The notes beneath the pieces were generated by a model. That model worked only from the letters and a program-made list of their open reading frames with translations, searched no databases and was not told the DNA's origin. Shown here piece after piece: positions 23,318-32,348 of a DNA stretch of 64,000 nt. The DNA lies in the NCBI RefSeq assembly GCF_958405895.1, contig NZ_CATZAR010000001.1; one strand, 5' to 3'. The DNA comes from Ralstonia thomasii (GTDB lineage: Bacteria > Pseudomonadota > Gammaproteobacteria > Burkholderiales > Burkholderiaceae). Position 1 is the first letter of the stretch. Each line of letters opens with the position of its first letter. Position numbers and translations under genes: made by a program.

Positions 23318-23539
23318 ATGCCAATTCAGGAAGTGACACATGGCGCGCATGTCATCTTCGTTGATCCGCTGCAACGCGATGATCATCGCTGGACGGCCCG
23401 TTTCCAGATCTGTCGCGCCGGCCACATCATCTGTGACTGGGAAAACGTTGAGATGCCCGAGGGCTTCATCTCCGCCCAGCTCGCCTTGAGTGCGAGTGTG
23501 CTGCTGGCCGACCACCGTTTGTCGAGCTTGCCGCATTAG
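23318..23539 (+). CDS. Small conserved-looking cytoplasmic protein, unknown function
   Basis: The 73-residue product starts MPIQEVTHGAHVIFVDPLQR, has no signal peptide or membrane segment, and includes RFQICRAGHIICDWENVEMP with two cysteines. It does not belong to a family I recognise. A GGGGAA ribosome site precedes the ATG and a T-run terminator follows 17 nt after the stop, so it appears to be a real monocistronic gene. Confidence 0.65.
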   Translation: MPIQEVTHGAHVIFVDPLQRDDHRWTARFQICRAGHIICDWENVEMPEGFISAQLALSASVLLADHRLSSLPH

Positions 23540-23556
23540 CATCCACCTCCACAAAG

Positions 23557-23582
23557 CGCCCGCCGAGCCTGCGGGCGTTTTT
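23557..23582 (+). terminator. Rho-independent terminator
   Basis: A 7-bp stem CGCCCGC/GCGGGCG with a 7-nt loop is followed by five T residues. It ends the transcript of the 73-residue protein gene. Confidence 0.85.
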
Positions 23583-23762
23583 GTCAGCACGTCTGGCGTG
23601 ATTCCATCAAGCTGTTGTGATTCGCTCATCGCGCGCAAGCGACCGTTTGCGCCGCGGCATCCACACTTCGTCGCAAGACCGCTGACTGGCGCTCAGTGTC
23701 CGCCTACATTGCCTCCTGACCGCCGGCCTGCCAACGCATCGCCGGCCATTCAGGAGACTTTC

Positions 23763-24203
23763 ATGAGTGCCATGTTTGCTCTGCCGCGCGTTGCGCTGGC
23801 CCTGATGTTGGCGACGCTTGCCGCAAGTGTGTCCGCAGCCACGCTCACGGTGGTGGTGGAGGGCGCGCAAGGGCGCCAGGGCGCCGTGCGTGCCGCACTG
23901 TTCCGCGACGCCGCCGGCTGGCTCAAGCCCGATTCCGCCATCCGCGCCGACATTGCTGCGCTTGATAGCGTGTCGGGCGCGAGCGTTACCTTCGTCTATC
24001 CGGATCTGCCGGCGGGGCGCTATGCGTTGTCGGTCTTTCATGACACCAACAACGACGGCAAACTCGGCACCAACCCGGCCGGCATTCCCGTCGAGCCCTA
24101 CGGCTTCAGCCGCGATGCGCGCGGCCGCTTCGGTCCGCCCGCATTTGACGATGCCGCCATCGACGTGCAGGGCGACCAGCGCGTGACGATTCACTTGCAT
24201 TGA
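23763..24203 (+). CDS. Exported DUF2141-family protein
   Basis: The 146-residue product has a signal peptide (LALMLATLAASVSA) and a beta-sandwich-like domain with the DUF2141 landmarks VRAALFRDAAGWL, DLPAGRYALSVFHDTNNDGK and the calcium-site-like DTNNDGKLGTNPAGIP near residue 95. It ends with VQGDQRVTIHLH. Function is unknown. It lies 19 bp upstream of the carotenoid-oxygenase-family gene, so the two probably form an operon, and DUF2141 genes are often found near carotenoid or terpenoid genes. Confidence 0.85.
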   Translation: MSAMFALPRVALALMLATLAASVSAATLTVVVEGAQGRQGAVRAALFRDAAGWLKPDSAIRADIAALDSVSGASVTFVYPDLPAGRYALSVFHDTNNDGKLGTNPAGIPVEPYGFSRDARGRFGPPAFDDAAIDVQGDQRVTIHLH

Positions 24204-24222
24204 TCTTGAGCGAGGCCCCGTC

Positions 24223-25749
24223 ATGCAACGCCGATCCTTCATTGCGGCCCTGGGCGCCGCACCGTTTGGCTTGACCCTGACCGATGTAATGGCCGCCACC
24301 CCGGACCCATGGGCTGCGGGGTTTGCAGCGGCGCGCGCGCAGTATCCGTGGCTGGCGGGCTACCAGGGCGTCAGCGCCGACATGCCGACTCGCGCGCTGA
24401 AGGTGGAAGGCAGGTTCCCGCCCGCGTTGCACGGCGCGTTCTACCGAAATGGCCCCGCGCGGCATGAGATCGGCGGCGTGCGTTATCACCACCTGTTTGA
24501 TGGCGACGGCATGATCCAGCGCTACGACATCAGCGAGCAGGGCGTAACGCACCGCGGCGTGTTCGTGCGCACTGACAAGTTTGTCGCCGACACCGCCGCC
24601 GGCCGGCCGTTGCGCGCGACGTTCGGCACCGCCAACCCCGACATGGAGCCGGTCGCTTCGCCCGACAGCATCAATGTGGCCAACACCAGCCTGGTGATGC
24701 ATGGCGACGAGATGCTCGCGCTGTGGGAAGGTGGCTCGGCCACGCGTGTCGATCCGGATTCTCTGCGTACGCTGGGAGTGCAGACCTGGCGCGACGACTA
24801 CAAGGGCATGCCGTTCTCCGCCCACCCCAAGGTCGAGCCCGACGGCACGCTGTGGAATTTTGGCGTGAGCAGCGCGGCTGGTCTGCTGACTGTCTACTGC
24901 GTGGGCGCGGACGCTGCGCTCAAGCGTGTGGAATCGGTCAACGTTCCGGACGTGGCGATGGTGCATGACTTTGCCGTGACGCAGCGCCACCTGGTGTTTC
25001 TGCTGCCTCCGTTCGTGTACGACGTTGAACGCTCGCACGCCGGCATGTCGTTTCTCGATTCCCATGTCTGGCGGCCGGAGCTGGGCATGCGCGTGCTGGT
25101 GCTGGATAAGGACGACATCACGCGCATGCGCTGGCTGAAGTTGCCGGAGGGCTTTGTGTTCCACCTGGGCAATGCTTGGTCGTCGCCGGATGGGCAGGAG
25201 ATCCACCTCGATTACCTTCGCTCGGACGATGCCTCGGTCGTCATCACGTCGCTGCGTGAATTGATGCGTGGGCAGATTCGCCCGTCGCCGGGCGCGCGCC
25301 TCACGCAAGTGCAACTGAACCTGCGAACAGGTCGGGCTGAGCAGTTCAGCACCGCGCATGTGGCCGAATTCCCGAAGATCGACACGCGGCGCACCGCGCA
25401 GCGTCATCGTGCGCTGTTCATGGTGGCCCACACGGCGCCATTGTCGAATGGAAGCCCGCACGCGCTGCACGGCTTCGACACGGTCATGCGCGTCGATACG
25501 GATTCAGGGCAGGCCGAGCAATACCGCTTCGGGCACCGCACGCTGGTGGAAGAACACGTGTTCGTGCCGGCATCGGCCAGCGCCCGTGAAGGCGAGGGCT
25601 GGTTGATCGGTACGGTGTTCGATGTGGATGCCGGCTGTACGAGGCTGACGGCGTTCGATGCACAGCATGTTGCCGCAGGGCCCGTCGCCACGGCAAGCCT
25701 GAACGGCGTGGCGCCGCTCGGCCTGCATGGATTGTTTCGCGCGGCTTAA
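24223..25749 (+). CDS. Exported carotenoid cleavage oxygenase-family protein
   Basis: The 508-residue protein is an RPE65/lignostilbene dioxygenase family member. The four iron-ligand histidines are identifiable: His201 (SAHPKVEPDG), His248 (VHDFAVT), His314 (FVFHLGNAW) and His502 near the C-terminus (LHGLFR). The typical RNGP and HHLFDGDGM segments occur near residues 75 and 89. It should cleave an alkene double bond with O2. The N-terminus MQRRSFIAALGAAPFG resembles a Tat signal, unusual for this mostly cytosolic family. The substrate could be a stilbene or an apocarotenoid. Confidence 0.85.
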   Translation: MQRRSFIAALGAAPFGLTLTDVMAATPDPWAAGFAAARAQYPWLAGYQGVSADMPTRALKVEGRFPPALHGAFYRNGPARHEIGGVRYHHLFDGDGMIQRYDISEQGVTHRGVFVRTDKFVADTAAGRPLRATFGTANPDMEPVASPDSINVANTSLVMHGDEMLALWEGGSATRVDPDSLRTLGVQTWRDDYKGMPFSAHPKVEPDGTLWNFGVSSAAGLLTVYCVGADAALKRVESVNVPDVAMVHDFAVTQRHLVFLLPPFVYDVERSHAGMSFLDSHVWRPELGMRVLVLDKDDITRMRWLKLPEGFVFHLGNAWSSPDGQEIHLDYLRSDDASVVITSLRELMRGQIRPSPGARLTQVQLNLRTGRAEQFSTAHVAEFPKIDTRRTAQRHRALFMVAHTAPLSNGSPHALHGFDTVMRVDTDSGQAEQYRFGHRTLVEEHVFVPASASAREGEGWLIGTVFDVDAGCTRLTAFDAQHVAAGPVATASLNGVAPLGLHGLFRAA

Positions 25750-25761
25750 AGCGGCCGCCTG

Positions 25762-27333
25762 TCAGAGCGGGTGCGTCAGCAGGCCGTAGATCGTCCGCAC
25801 GCCGCCCACGTAGTTGCCCATCCGCAGGTTCTCATTCGCGGCATGCTGGTTGTTATCGGCATTGACCAGAGGAATGATCGCGAACGGCACCTGCAGCACG
25901 CCAACGATTTCCGCCGTGGGCACCGTCCCGCCCATCATGCGGATGCGGACCGGCGCCGGGTTCGCACCAAAGGTGTCGGTCAGCGACCTGTAGGCCCATG
26001 TGCCCACAGCCGAGTCGATCGGTGAACCCGCGGCATCCGCGCCCTCGCTCTGATACGTGAACGTGGCGAGCTTGTCGTAGCGGCTGCGCTCTTCGTCGGT
26101 CGGGGCGTTCTTGACGAGGTGGTAGCCCTGGCGCTCGATGTGCCGCTCGATCAGCTTGCCGAGGTAGGCCGCGCTGGAGTCTGGCGTGGTTCGCAGGTCC
26201 AGTTCGGCGACGGCCTTGTCGGGCACGATGTTCGCCACCTTGTCGCCCACCGCTGCAGAGGCCATGCCGCGCACGTTCAATGACGGGTACTGCATCGCTT
26301 CCTGGTAGTTGGCCCCGACCTTGTCGGCATGCGCAATGCCCAGGCGCTTGTTGAGCGCTGCCTGGTCGTCGGGCACGGCAGCCATGATCTTGCGGTCGGC
26401 CTCGCTGATCTTCACGTGGTCGTAATAGCCTGGCACCGTCACGCGGCCCGCGTCGTTCTTCATCGATGCCAGCAGGTTGGCCAACTGCTGGGCCGGATTG
26501 CGGGCGTAGTTGCCGTAGTGCCCGCTGTGCAGCGGCACCTTGGCCCCGTAGACGGTGAGCCTCGCTTCGGCTGCACCGCGGTTACCAAAGACCAGCGTTG
26601 GCAGGTTGCTCGCATGCATGGGGCCGTCGTGGATGACGATGGCGTCGCAGCGCAGCAGCTCGCGGTTTGCCTGCATGACCTTGCTGATCGACGGCGAGCC
26701 TTTCTCCTCCTCGCTGTCGAGAATGATCTTGACGTTGACGGCCGGCTGGGCGCCGCTGGCCTTCAGTGCGTCGATGGCGGCCAGCATCATCATGATCGGG
26801 CCCTTGTCGTCGGCGGACGATCGGCCGAATACGCGCCATTCCGGATCCAGTGGGCCGCTGAAAAGCTGCGCCGCGTCGATCTCTTCCCAGTCGCCTTGTG
26901 CGGTCTTGTGCTTGAGCACGGGCGTCCATGGACTCTTCTGCGCCCACTGCGCGGGAATCACTGGCTGGCCGTCGAGGTGCATGTAGAACAGCACCGTCTT
27001 GCGTCCGGCATCCGGGTTCGGCAGCTCGGCGTAGAGCATCGGTTTGCCGTTGTTCGCCAACTGTTTTGTTGTGAAGCCGCGCTTGCGGAACGCCTGCTCC
27101 AGCCAATCGGCATTCTTGCGGACATCCTCCGGCACGATGGCGTCGTTGGGCAGGGAGAGCAGTTGAAAGTATTCGCGGTACGTTGCCTGGGCATGGCGTT
27201 CGGCGTCTGCCGAAGACAGTTCAGCGGCGCCGGCCAGGCCAGTGGCACCCAGCATGAGAGCCGGCACGAGGACCCGGAGGCGATGCGACGCGCGGTGCGC
27301 AGTAGTTTGACGGGCTGCTGGCTGAAGGGGCAT
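25762..27333 (-). CDS. Exported M20-family metallopeptidase/carboxypeptidase
   Basis: About 523 residues. The signal peptide (VLVPALMLGATGLAGA) is followed by an M20 catalytic domain with FYMHLDGQPVI, the metal-bridging RSSADDKGPI, catalytic and metal Glu in ILDSEEEKGSP, and a lid domain (PLHSGHYGNYARNP) before the terminal metal ligand region. It is a periplasmic zinc dipeptidase or aminoacyl hydrolase of the CNDP-like group. The start at MPLQPAARQ has GGAG upstream. An in-frame ATG further upstream adds residues incompatible with an export signal. It is divergent from a LysR gene. Confidence 0.82.
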   Translation of the reverse strand: MPLQPAARQTTAHRASHRLRVLVPALMLGATGLAGAAELSSADAERHAQATYREYFQLLSLPNDAIVPEDVRKNADWLEQAFRKRGFTTKQLANNGKPMLYAELPNPDAGRKTVLFYMHLDGQPVIPAQWAQKSPWTPVLKHKTAQGDWEEIDAAQLFSGPLDPEWRVFGRSSADDKGPIMMMLAAIDALKASGAQPAVNVKIILDSEEEKGSPSISKVMQANRELLRCDAIVIHDGPMHASNLPTLVFGNRGAAEARLTVYGAKVPLHSGHYGNYARNPAQQLANLLASMKNDAGRVTVPGYYDHVKISEADRKIMAAVPDDQAALNKRLGIAHADKVGANYQEAMQYPSLNVRGMASAAVGDKVANIVPDKAVAELDLRTTPDSSAAYLGKLIERHIERQGYHLVKNAPTDEERSRYDKLATFTYQSEGADAAGSPIDSAVGTWAYRSLTDTFGANPAPVRIRMMGGTVPTAEIVGVLQVPFAIIPLVNADNNQHAANENLRMGNYVGGVRTIYGLLTHPL

Positions 27334-27415
27334 CTGGACACTCCGCTGGTCGAACAGTTCCGGGTGAGTGTGCGCATACCACACCTTTTTGACCATTAGA
27401 ATTTTCTTGGGATAT

Positions 27416-27434
27416 CTTTGCGTTTTCTGCAAAG
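27416..27434. promoter_or_regulatory. Candidate LysR operator
   Basis: A perfect CTTTGC-N7-GCAAAG dyad, which is the T-N11-A form used by LysR regulators, lies 30 bp before the LysR start and about 83 bp before the divergent peptidase start. It is the best dyad in this intergenic region. Confidence 0.55.
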
Positions 27435-27463
27435 CAAAAAGGCCCCCTGCGCCTACGTCGCCT

Positions 27464-28381
27464 ATGTCATCTCATCGCCTGCAGGAGACGTCCCTCCGCT
27501 ATTTTCTGGAGGTTGTGCGCAGCGGTTCATTGACGGAGGCGGCCGCGCGCCTGCACGTCAGCGCGTCCGCCATCAGCCGGCAAGTGGCGATGCTTGAAGA
27601 GCTGCTGGGCGTGCCGCTGTTCGAGCGGCAATCGCGTGGCATGCGGCCCAGCGCAGCAGGCGAGCTGCTTGCCGCGCACGCGCTGCGCGGGGCGCTGGAG
27701 GCAGAGCGCGTGGTCTCGGATATTCAGGGCCTGCAAGGGCTGCAGCGCGGCCGTGTGCGCATTGCGTGCTCCGATGGCTTTGCGATCGAGTTTGTGCCGC
27801 GCGCCATCGTGGCGTTTCGCGAGCGGCATCCCGGCATTCAGTTCGACCTGCGCGCCGAAGAGCCCATGCGCGTGACCGAGGCCGTCTTGCGTGGCGACGT
27901 GGACATCGGCCTGACCTACAGCCGCGCCGCCGTGCACGGCATTCGCGTGGCGTATCAGCAGCGTGGCTCAGTGTTTGCCATCATGCGGCCCGACCACCCG
28001 CTGGCGAAGTTCAACAGCGTGACGCTGGCGCAGATGCACCCGTTTCCGATTGCGCTTTCGGGGCCGGACAACACGGTGCGCCAATTGTTCGACATGGGCT
28101 GCAGTCAGCGCGGGCTCGTGTTCGAGCCGGTGCTGGTCAGCAACCGCTTCGATGGGCTGTTGAGTTTCGTGCTGCAAGGCGGCGGCTTGGGCATCGCGGG
28201 GGAGATCACGGTGCGCGAGCGCGTGCAGCGCGGTGAGCTGCATGCCGCGGAGATCCGCGAGCGCGGCATGCGCGGGCGGACGGTAGAACTGCAGATCCTG
28301 GCGGGGCGCACCTTGCCCGAGGTGGTGCGGGTGTTTCTGGACTTCCTGCGCGAGGCGCTGCCGGAGCAGCCCCCGCGCTAA
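27464..28381 (+). CDS. LysR-type transcriptional regulator
   Basis: The 305-residue protein has the winged helix near its N-terminus (SLRYFLEVVRSGSLTEAAAR, then VSASAISRQVAMLEELLGVP) and a substrate-binding domain with FVPRAIVAFRERHPGIQF. The start was placed at MSSHRLQET because the upstream extension of the frame is not like LysR proteins. It is divergent from the M20 peptidase gene and may regulate peptide use. It converges with amn. Confidence 0.88.
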   Translation: MSSHRLQETSLRYFLEVVRSGSLTEAAARLHVSASAISRQVAMLEELLGVPLFERQSRGMRPSAAGELLAAHALRGALEAERVVSDIQGLQGLQRGRVRIACSDGFAIEFVPRAIVAFRERHPGIQFDLRAEEPMRVTEAVLRGDVDIGLTYSRAAVHGIRVAYQQRGSVFAIMRPDHPLAKFNSVTLAQMHPFPIALSGPDNTVRQLFDMGCSQRGLVFEPVLVSNRFDGLLSFVLQGGGLGIAGEITVRERVQRGELHAAEIRERGMRGRTVELQILAGRTLPEVVRVFLDFLREALPEQPPR

Positions 28382-28397
28382 CCGGTGCTCACCCGCG

Positions 28398-29879
28398 CTA
28401 TCGGAACGCGGGTTCGTCAAAGCTGCGCAGCTTGCGCGAGTGCAGCGCTTCAACGCCGCTTTCGCGCAACAGGCGCACGGCCTCCATGCCGATGTCCAAG
28501 TGCTGGCTCACGCGCTGGCGGTAGAACAGGTTGGCCATGCCGCGCAGCTTCAGTTCGCCATGCAGCGGCTTGTCGGACACGCACAGCAGGGTGCCGTAGG
28601 GCACGCGCAGGCGGAAGCCGTTGGCGGCAATGGTCGCGCTTTCCATGTCGATGGCAATCGCGCGCGACTGGTTGAAGCGGCTGTACAGCGCCTGGTACTT
28701 CAGCTCCCAGTTGCGGTCGTCGGTGGAGACCACCGTGCCGGTGCGCATGCGTGACTTCATGTCGGCGCCGGACAGCCCCGTGATGCGCGCCACCGCTTCC
28801 TGCAGCGCCACCTGAATCTCGGCGATGGGCGGCACGGGCACCCATGGCGGCAGATCTTGGTCTAGCACGTGGTCGTCGCGCACATAGGCGTGGGCGAGCA
28901 CGTAGTCGCCCAACTGCTGTGAACGCCGCAGGCCGCCGCAGTGGCCGATCATCATCCAGCAGTGCGGACGCAGCACGGCCAGATGATCGGTGATGGTCTT
29001 GGCATTGGACGGGCCCACACCGATGTTCACCAGCGTCACGCCCAGGCGGTCTTCGCGCACCAAATGGTAGGCGGGCATCTGCGGGAGACCCTTGATGCGG
29101 TGGGAGTCGTCAGGCGCCGGGGTGCCGAGTTCGTGTTCGGTGTCGCCGGGCTCGACAAAGCGGATGTAGCCTTCGTCGTTGCCGTCTTCCATCAGCTTGC
29201 GGCCGAGGGCGGCAAACTCATCGACGTAGCGCTGGTAGTTGGTGAACAGCACGAAGCGCTGGAAATGCTTCGGATGCGTGGCGGTGTAGTGGTACAGGCG
29301 CTGCAGGGCCAGGTCGACCCGCTCGGCCGTGAACATCGACAGAGGCTGCGGTTCGTCGCCGATGGGGCGGTACGTGCCGTTGGCAATGGAGTCGTCGATC
29401 TGCGCGAGGTCGGGCAGCGTAAACGCGCCGCCCAACGCGCGCGCCTGTTCGGGCGTGATGTCCACGGTGGACGCCTCCACCACGAACGGCAGCGGGATCG
29501 GCCGGTTGCTCACACCCACCACGACGGGGCTGTTGTGATAGTGCAGCAGCCGCTCGATCTGCACGCGGTAGTAGTCGCGGAAGAGGTCCGGCCGCGTGAG
29601 CGTCGTGCCGTACACGCCCGGATACGCCACTGTGCCCCATGCCGGCCGCGCGTCGCTCACCAGCGTTTTCGGGTCGACGGTGATGCCGAGGTAGGGGTAG
29701 CAGGCGGACAGGTCTTCGCTGCAATCCTCGCCACGCGCAAAGGCGTGGAAGCGATCGCGAACCGCCTGCGCAGAGCGCTCGTAGATGGCGGTGATGCGCT
29801 CGACGGCGGTATTGGCGTCGGTACAGATCGCCAGGTCGTGCGCAGGATAGAGATGGGCGGTGGCGCGGGTATCGGTCAT
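28398..29879 (-). CDS. amn: AMP nucleosidase
   Basis: The 493-residue protein (E. coli Amn is 484) converts AMP to adenine and ribose 5-phosphate in the cytoplasm. The N-terminal regulatory domain (RATAHLYPAHD to about 170) precedes a PNP-like catalytic domain with VTLVNIGVGPSNAKTITDHL, MIGHCGGLR, and AIDMESATIAANGFRLRVPY. Both parts match the family over full length. The frame is open far upstream, but MTDTRATAHLYP is the natural start. It lies 47 bp downstream of an amino-acid ABC permease in the same direction and may be co-transcribed with that operon. Confidence 0.92.
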   Translation of the reverse strand: MTDTRATAHLYPAHDLAICTDANTAVERITAIYERSAQAVRDRFHAFARGEDCSEDLSACYPYLGITVDPKTLVSDARPAWGTVAYPGVYGTTLTRPDLFRDYYRVQIERLLHYHNSPVVVGVSNRPIPLPFVVEASTVDITPEQARALGGAFTLPDLAQIDDSIANGTYRPIGDEPQPLSMFTAERVDLALQRLYHYTATHPKHFQRFVLFTNYQRYVDEFAALGRKLMEDGNDEGYIRFVEPGDTEHELGTPAPDDSHRIKGLPQMPAYHLVREDRLGVTLVNIGVGPSNAKTITDHLAVLRPHCWMMIGHCGGLRRSQQLGDYVLAHAYVRDDHVLDQDLPPWVPVPPIAEIQVALQEAVARITGLSGADMKSRMRTGTVVSTDDRNWELKYQALYSRFNQSRAIAIDMESATIAANGFRLRVPYGTLLCVSDKPLHGELKLRGMANLFYRQRVSQHLDIGMEAVRLLRESGVEALHSRKLRSFDEPAFR

Positions 29880-29926
29880 GTTCTCGATGATACCGACGTT
29901 TTGTGAAGCCAAGATAGCGGTGTGGC

Positions 29927-30700
29927 TCAAGTCACGGCATCTGAAACAGGGCGTTCGCGCCAGCGCAAAAAGCGTTGCCAGGTCGACATGTGGTCCGGTT
30001 GCGCCGCAGGCGTGCGGGGGCCTGCGCGCAACCAATTGGGCAAGGCCTCGATGCCGGTGCACAGCAGGAAATACAGTACGGCCACCGCGCCGAACACCTC
30101 GGCCGGGTAGGCCACCGTGCGGCTGTTGACCTGGCTGGCGGCGGTGGACAGTTCCACCACGCCCACGATATACGCCAGCGATGTGTCCTTGACCGTCGAT
30201 ACCCATTGGTTGGCGAGTGACGGCAGCATGATGCGCCACGCCTGCGGCAGCACCACGGTCAGCAGCGCCTGTGGGGGCGACATGCCCAGCGCCAGTGCCG
30301 CATTGCGCTGCCCGGCACCGACGGCACGCAAGCCGGCTTCCATGCTTTGGGTGATGTAGGCCGCGCCCACGGCGGCAAGTGCAGCGACCACCGTGGCGGT
30401 TTCCGGCACCGACACGCCCAGGGCCATGGGGATCAGAAAGTACGCCCAGAACATCAGCATGAGTACCGGGATAGCCCGCAGCGTGGCCAGCAGCCCGCGT
30501 AGCAGGCGCGCCAACCGGCGCAAGCCCGGCGTGGCGTCGAGCCTGTCCAGCAACAGCGCACAACCGACGCCCGCTGCCGTGGCCATCACGCAGGCCCACA
30601 GCGCCATCCACAACGTGAGCGCCGCCCCGGCCAGCGGACCATTCGGATACGGTCCGATCAGCAGGTAACGCAGGTGCAGGAGCACGGCTTCCGTCGTCAC
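29927..30700 (-). CDS. Amino-acid ABC transporter permease (second)
   Basis: The 257-residue inner-membrane protein has five to six helices. The cytoplasmic EAA loop, which contacts the ATPase, reads EAGLRAVGAGQRNAALALGM and is followed by PQALLTVVLPQAWR. This is the HisM/HisQ/GlnP polar amino-acid family. GTG at 30700 was chosen because it overlaps the stop of the preceding permease as GTGA, implying coupled translation. It should pair with the 30697-31464 permease as a heterodimer. Confidence 0.85.
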   Translation of the reverse strand: MTTEAVLLHLRYLLIGPYPNGPLAGAALTLWMALWACVMATAAGVGCALLLDRLDATPGLRRLARLLRGLLATLRAIPVLMLMFWAYFLIPMALGVSVPETATVVAALAAVGAAYITQSMEAGLRAVGAGQRNAALALGMSPPQALLTVVLPQAWRIMLPSLANQWVSTVKDTSLAYIVGVVELSTAASQVNSRTVAYPAEVFGAVAVLYFLLCTGIEALPNWLRAGPRTPAAQPDHMSTWQRFLRWRERPVSDAVT

Positions 30701-31464
30701 GCGGGGGCTCCGTCCGGTAGCGTCGATGTCGATGTCCAGCCAAGCCGCCGCAGCACGCGGGGCGCCACCCATTGCAGCAACAGAATCACTCCGGCATACA
30801 GCACGGTTGCCACGGCAAAGGCCTGGAAGGCGAGCAGCGTGTCGGTTTCCACCTGCCGGGCGCTATACGCAAGCTCTGCCAGCCCGATACCCATGGCGAG
30901 CGAGGTGTTCTTGATGGTGTTGGCACATTGCCCCAGCAACGGCAGCGCCGACACGCGCAGCGCCTGCGGCAGCACCACACGCAGGAAGGCGGCACGCGGC
31001 GTGAAACCCAGCGATAGCGCGGCCTCTCGCTGCCCGCGCGGCACGGCCCGAATGCCAGCGCGCAGCTCTTCCGAGAAGAACGCACCGGCATACAGCGCGA
31101 TGCCGAACGCGGCCGCCAGAAATTCGAACGACGGCGCAGGCAACCGCCAGGCACCCACGGCGATGCCGCCCCAGCCGATGATGGCCCCGACCACGTCTTC
31201 GCCAAGCAATTGCGCCGCGCCGAAATACCAGAAGAACAATTGCACCAGCAACGGCGTCTTGCGCAGAAAGGCCACCAGCGCGCGGGCCGGCAAGTGCAGC
31301 CACGGCTGAGCACTCGCGCGCAGCGCCGTCAAGAGCAGGCCAATGGCTAGCCCGCCCGCGATGGCAGCCGCTGACACCAGCAGCGTCATCCTAAAGCCCT
31401 CCAGCATCCAGCCGAGATAACGCGGCGGCAGGGGCTGGAAGACGGCCGGCAGGCTCAAGCTCAC
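30697..31464 (-). CDS. Amino-acid ABC transporter permease (first)
   Basis: The 255-residue protein is a HisM/GlnP-type permease with LVAFLRKTPLLVQLFFWYFG near residue 62 and the EAA loop EELRAGIRAVPRGQREAALS followed by LGFTPRAAFLRVVLPQALR. GTG at 31464 overlaps the stop of the binding-protein gene by four bases (GTGA). Unlike most family members it has a longer periplasmic insert (LLGEDVVGAIIGWGGIAVGAWRLP region). Confidence 0.86.
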   Translation of the reverse strand: MSLSLPAVFQPLPPRYLGWMLEGFRMTLLVSAAAIAGGLAIGLLLTALRASAQPWLHLPARALVAFLRKTPLLVQLFFWYFGAAQLLGEDVVGAIIGWGGIAVGAWRLPAPSFEFLAAAFGIALYAGAFFSEELRAGIRAVPRGQREAALSLGFTPRAAFLRVVLPQALRVSALPLLGQCANTIKNTSLAMGIGLAELAYSARQVETDTLLAFQAFAVATVLYAGVILLLQWVAPRVLRRLGWTSTSTLPDGAPA

Positions 31465-32348
31465 TTGGTGCTGCCGATGATGAAGTCGCGCGGCAGCGGG
31501 GCGGCGCTCTTCGGGCCGAACCAGCGGTCATAGATGCGGCCGGCGGTGCCGTCCTTCTCAAGCCCTTGCAGGATCTGGTCGATGGTGGCCGTCAGCTTCG
31601 TTTCACCCTTCGGCACACCGATGCCCATGTACTCGCGCGTCAGCACGAAAGGCGAGATCTCCAGCTCACTGCGGTTGGGCAGCGTGGCAAGCAGCGCGCC
31701 GAGCTTGGCACCATCCTGTGCAAATGCCTGGATGGCACCGGTGCGCAGTGCGGTGAGCGCCAGCGGGGAATCGTCATAGGCGATCACGCGGGCCTTGGGA
31801 TAGCCGTCGCGCAGCGTGGTTTCCTGCGTGGTGCCCTTGTCGACACCGAGGCGGATACCGTCCCTCTTCAAATCGTCCGGCTGCTTGAGCACCCCCTTCC
31901 TGGCGATGAACTGCAGGCCGCTGGCAAAGTACGGCGTGCTGAATTCAATCTGCTTCTTGCGCTCGTCGGTAATGGTGAAGTTGGCGGCCACGATATCGAC
32001 CTTGCCCGAGGTGAGCAGCGGCACGCGGTTGGCCGGGTTGGTGGCGCGCAGTTCCAGCTTGACGCCCAGCTTGTTGGCGATTTCCTGCGCGTAGTCCACG
32101 TCCAACCCAACGGGCTGACCGGTCTTGGCATCGGCGTAACCGAAGGGCGGATTGGCATCGAACACGCCCACCCGCAGCACACCCGCCTTCTTGATGTCGT
32201 CCAGCTTGTCGGCGTGGGCTTGCGGCGCGTGCAGCACCGCCACCGCGAGCGCCGCCCCGATGACCACCCCCACTGCCTGGCGCGACAATTTCCTCAGCGC
32301 TTGCGTCAGACCTTGCAACGAAAATGCGCCCGAAACGCTTGCCTGCAT
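31461..32348 (-). CDS. Periplasmic amino-acid ABC transporter substrate-binding protein
   Basis: The 295-residue protein has a signal peptide of about 46 residues (GVVIGAALAVAVLHAPQAHA) and a family 3 solute-binding domain. KKAGVLRVGVFDANPPFGYA opens the domain, followed by GLDVDYAQEIANKLGV, ITDERKKQIEFSTPYFASG, and LGVDKGTTQETTLRD in lobe 2. The Arg and Asp positions fit binding of a polar or acidic amino acid. An AGGGGG ribosome site precedes the ATG. The two permease genes follow, each overlapping by four bases, but no ATPase gene is in the operon. Confidence 0.88.
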   Translation of the reverse strand: MQASVSGAFSLQGLTQALRKLSRQAVGVVIGAALAVAVLHAPQAHADKLDDIKKAGVLRVGVFDANPPFGYADAKTGQPVGLDVDYAQEIANKLGVKLELRATNPANRVPLLTSGKVDIVAANFTITDERKKQIEFSTPYFASGLQFIARKGVLKQPDDLKRDGIRLGVDKGTTQETTLRDGYPKARVIAYDDSPLALTALRTGAIQAFAQDGAKLGALLATLPNRSELEISPFVLTREYMGIGVPKGETKLTATIDQILQGLEKDGTAGRIYDRWFGPKSAAPLPRDFIIGSTK

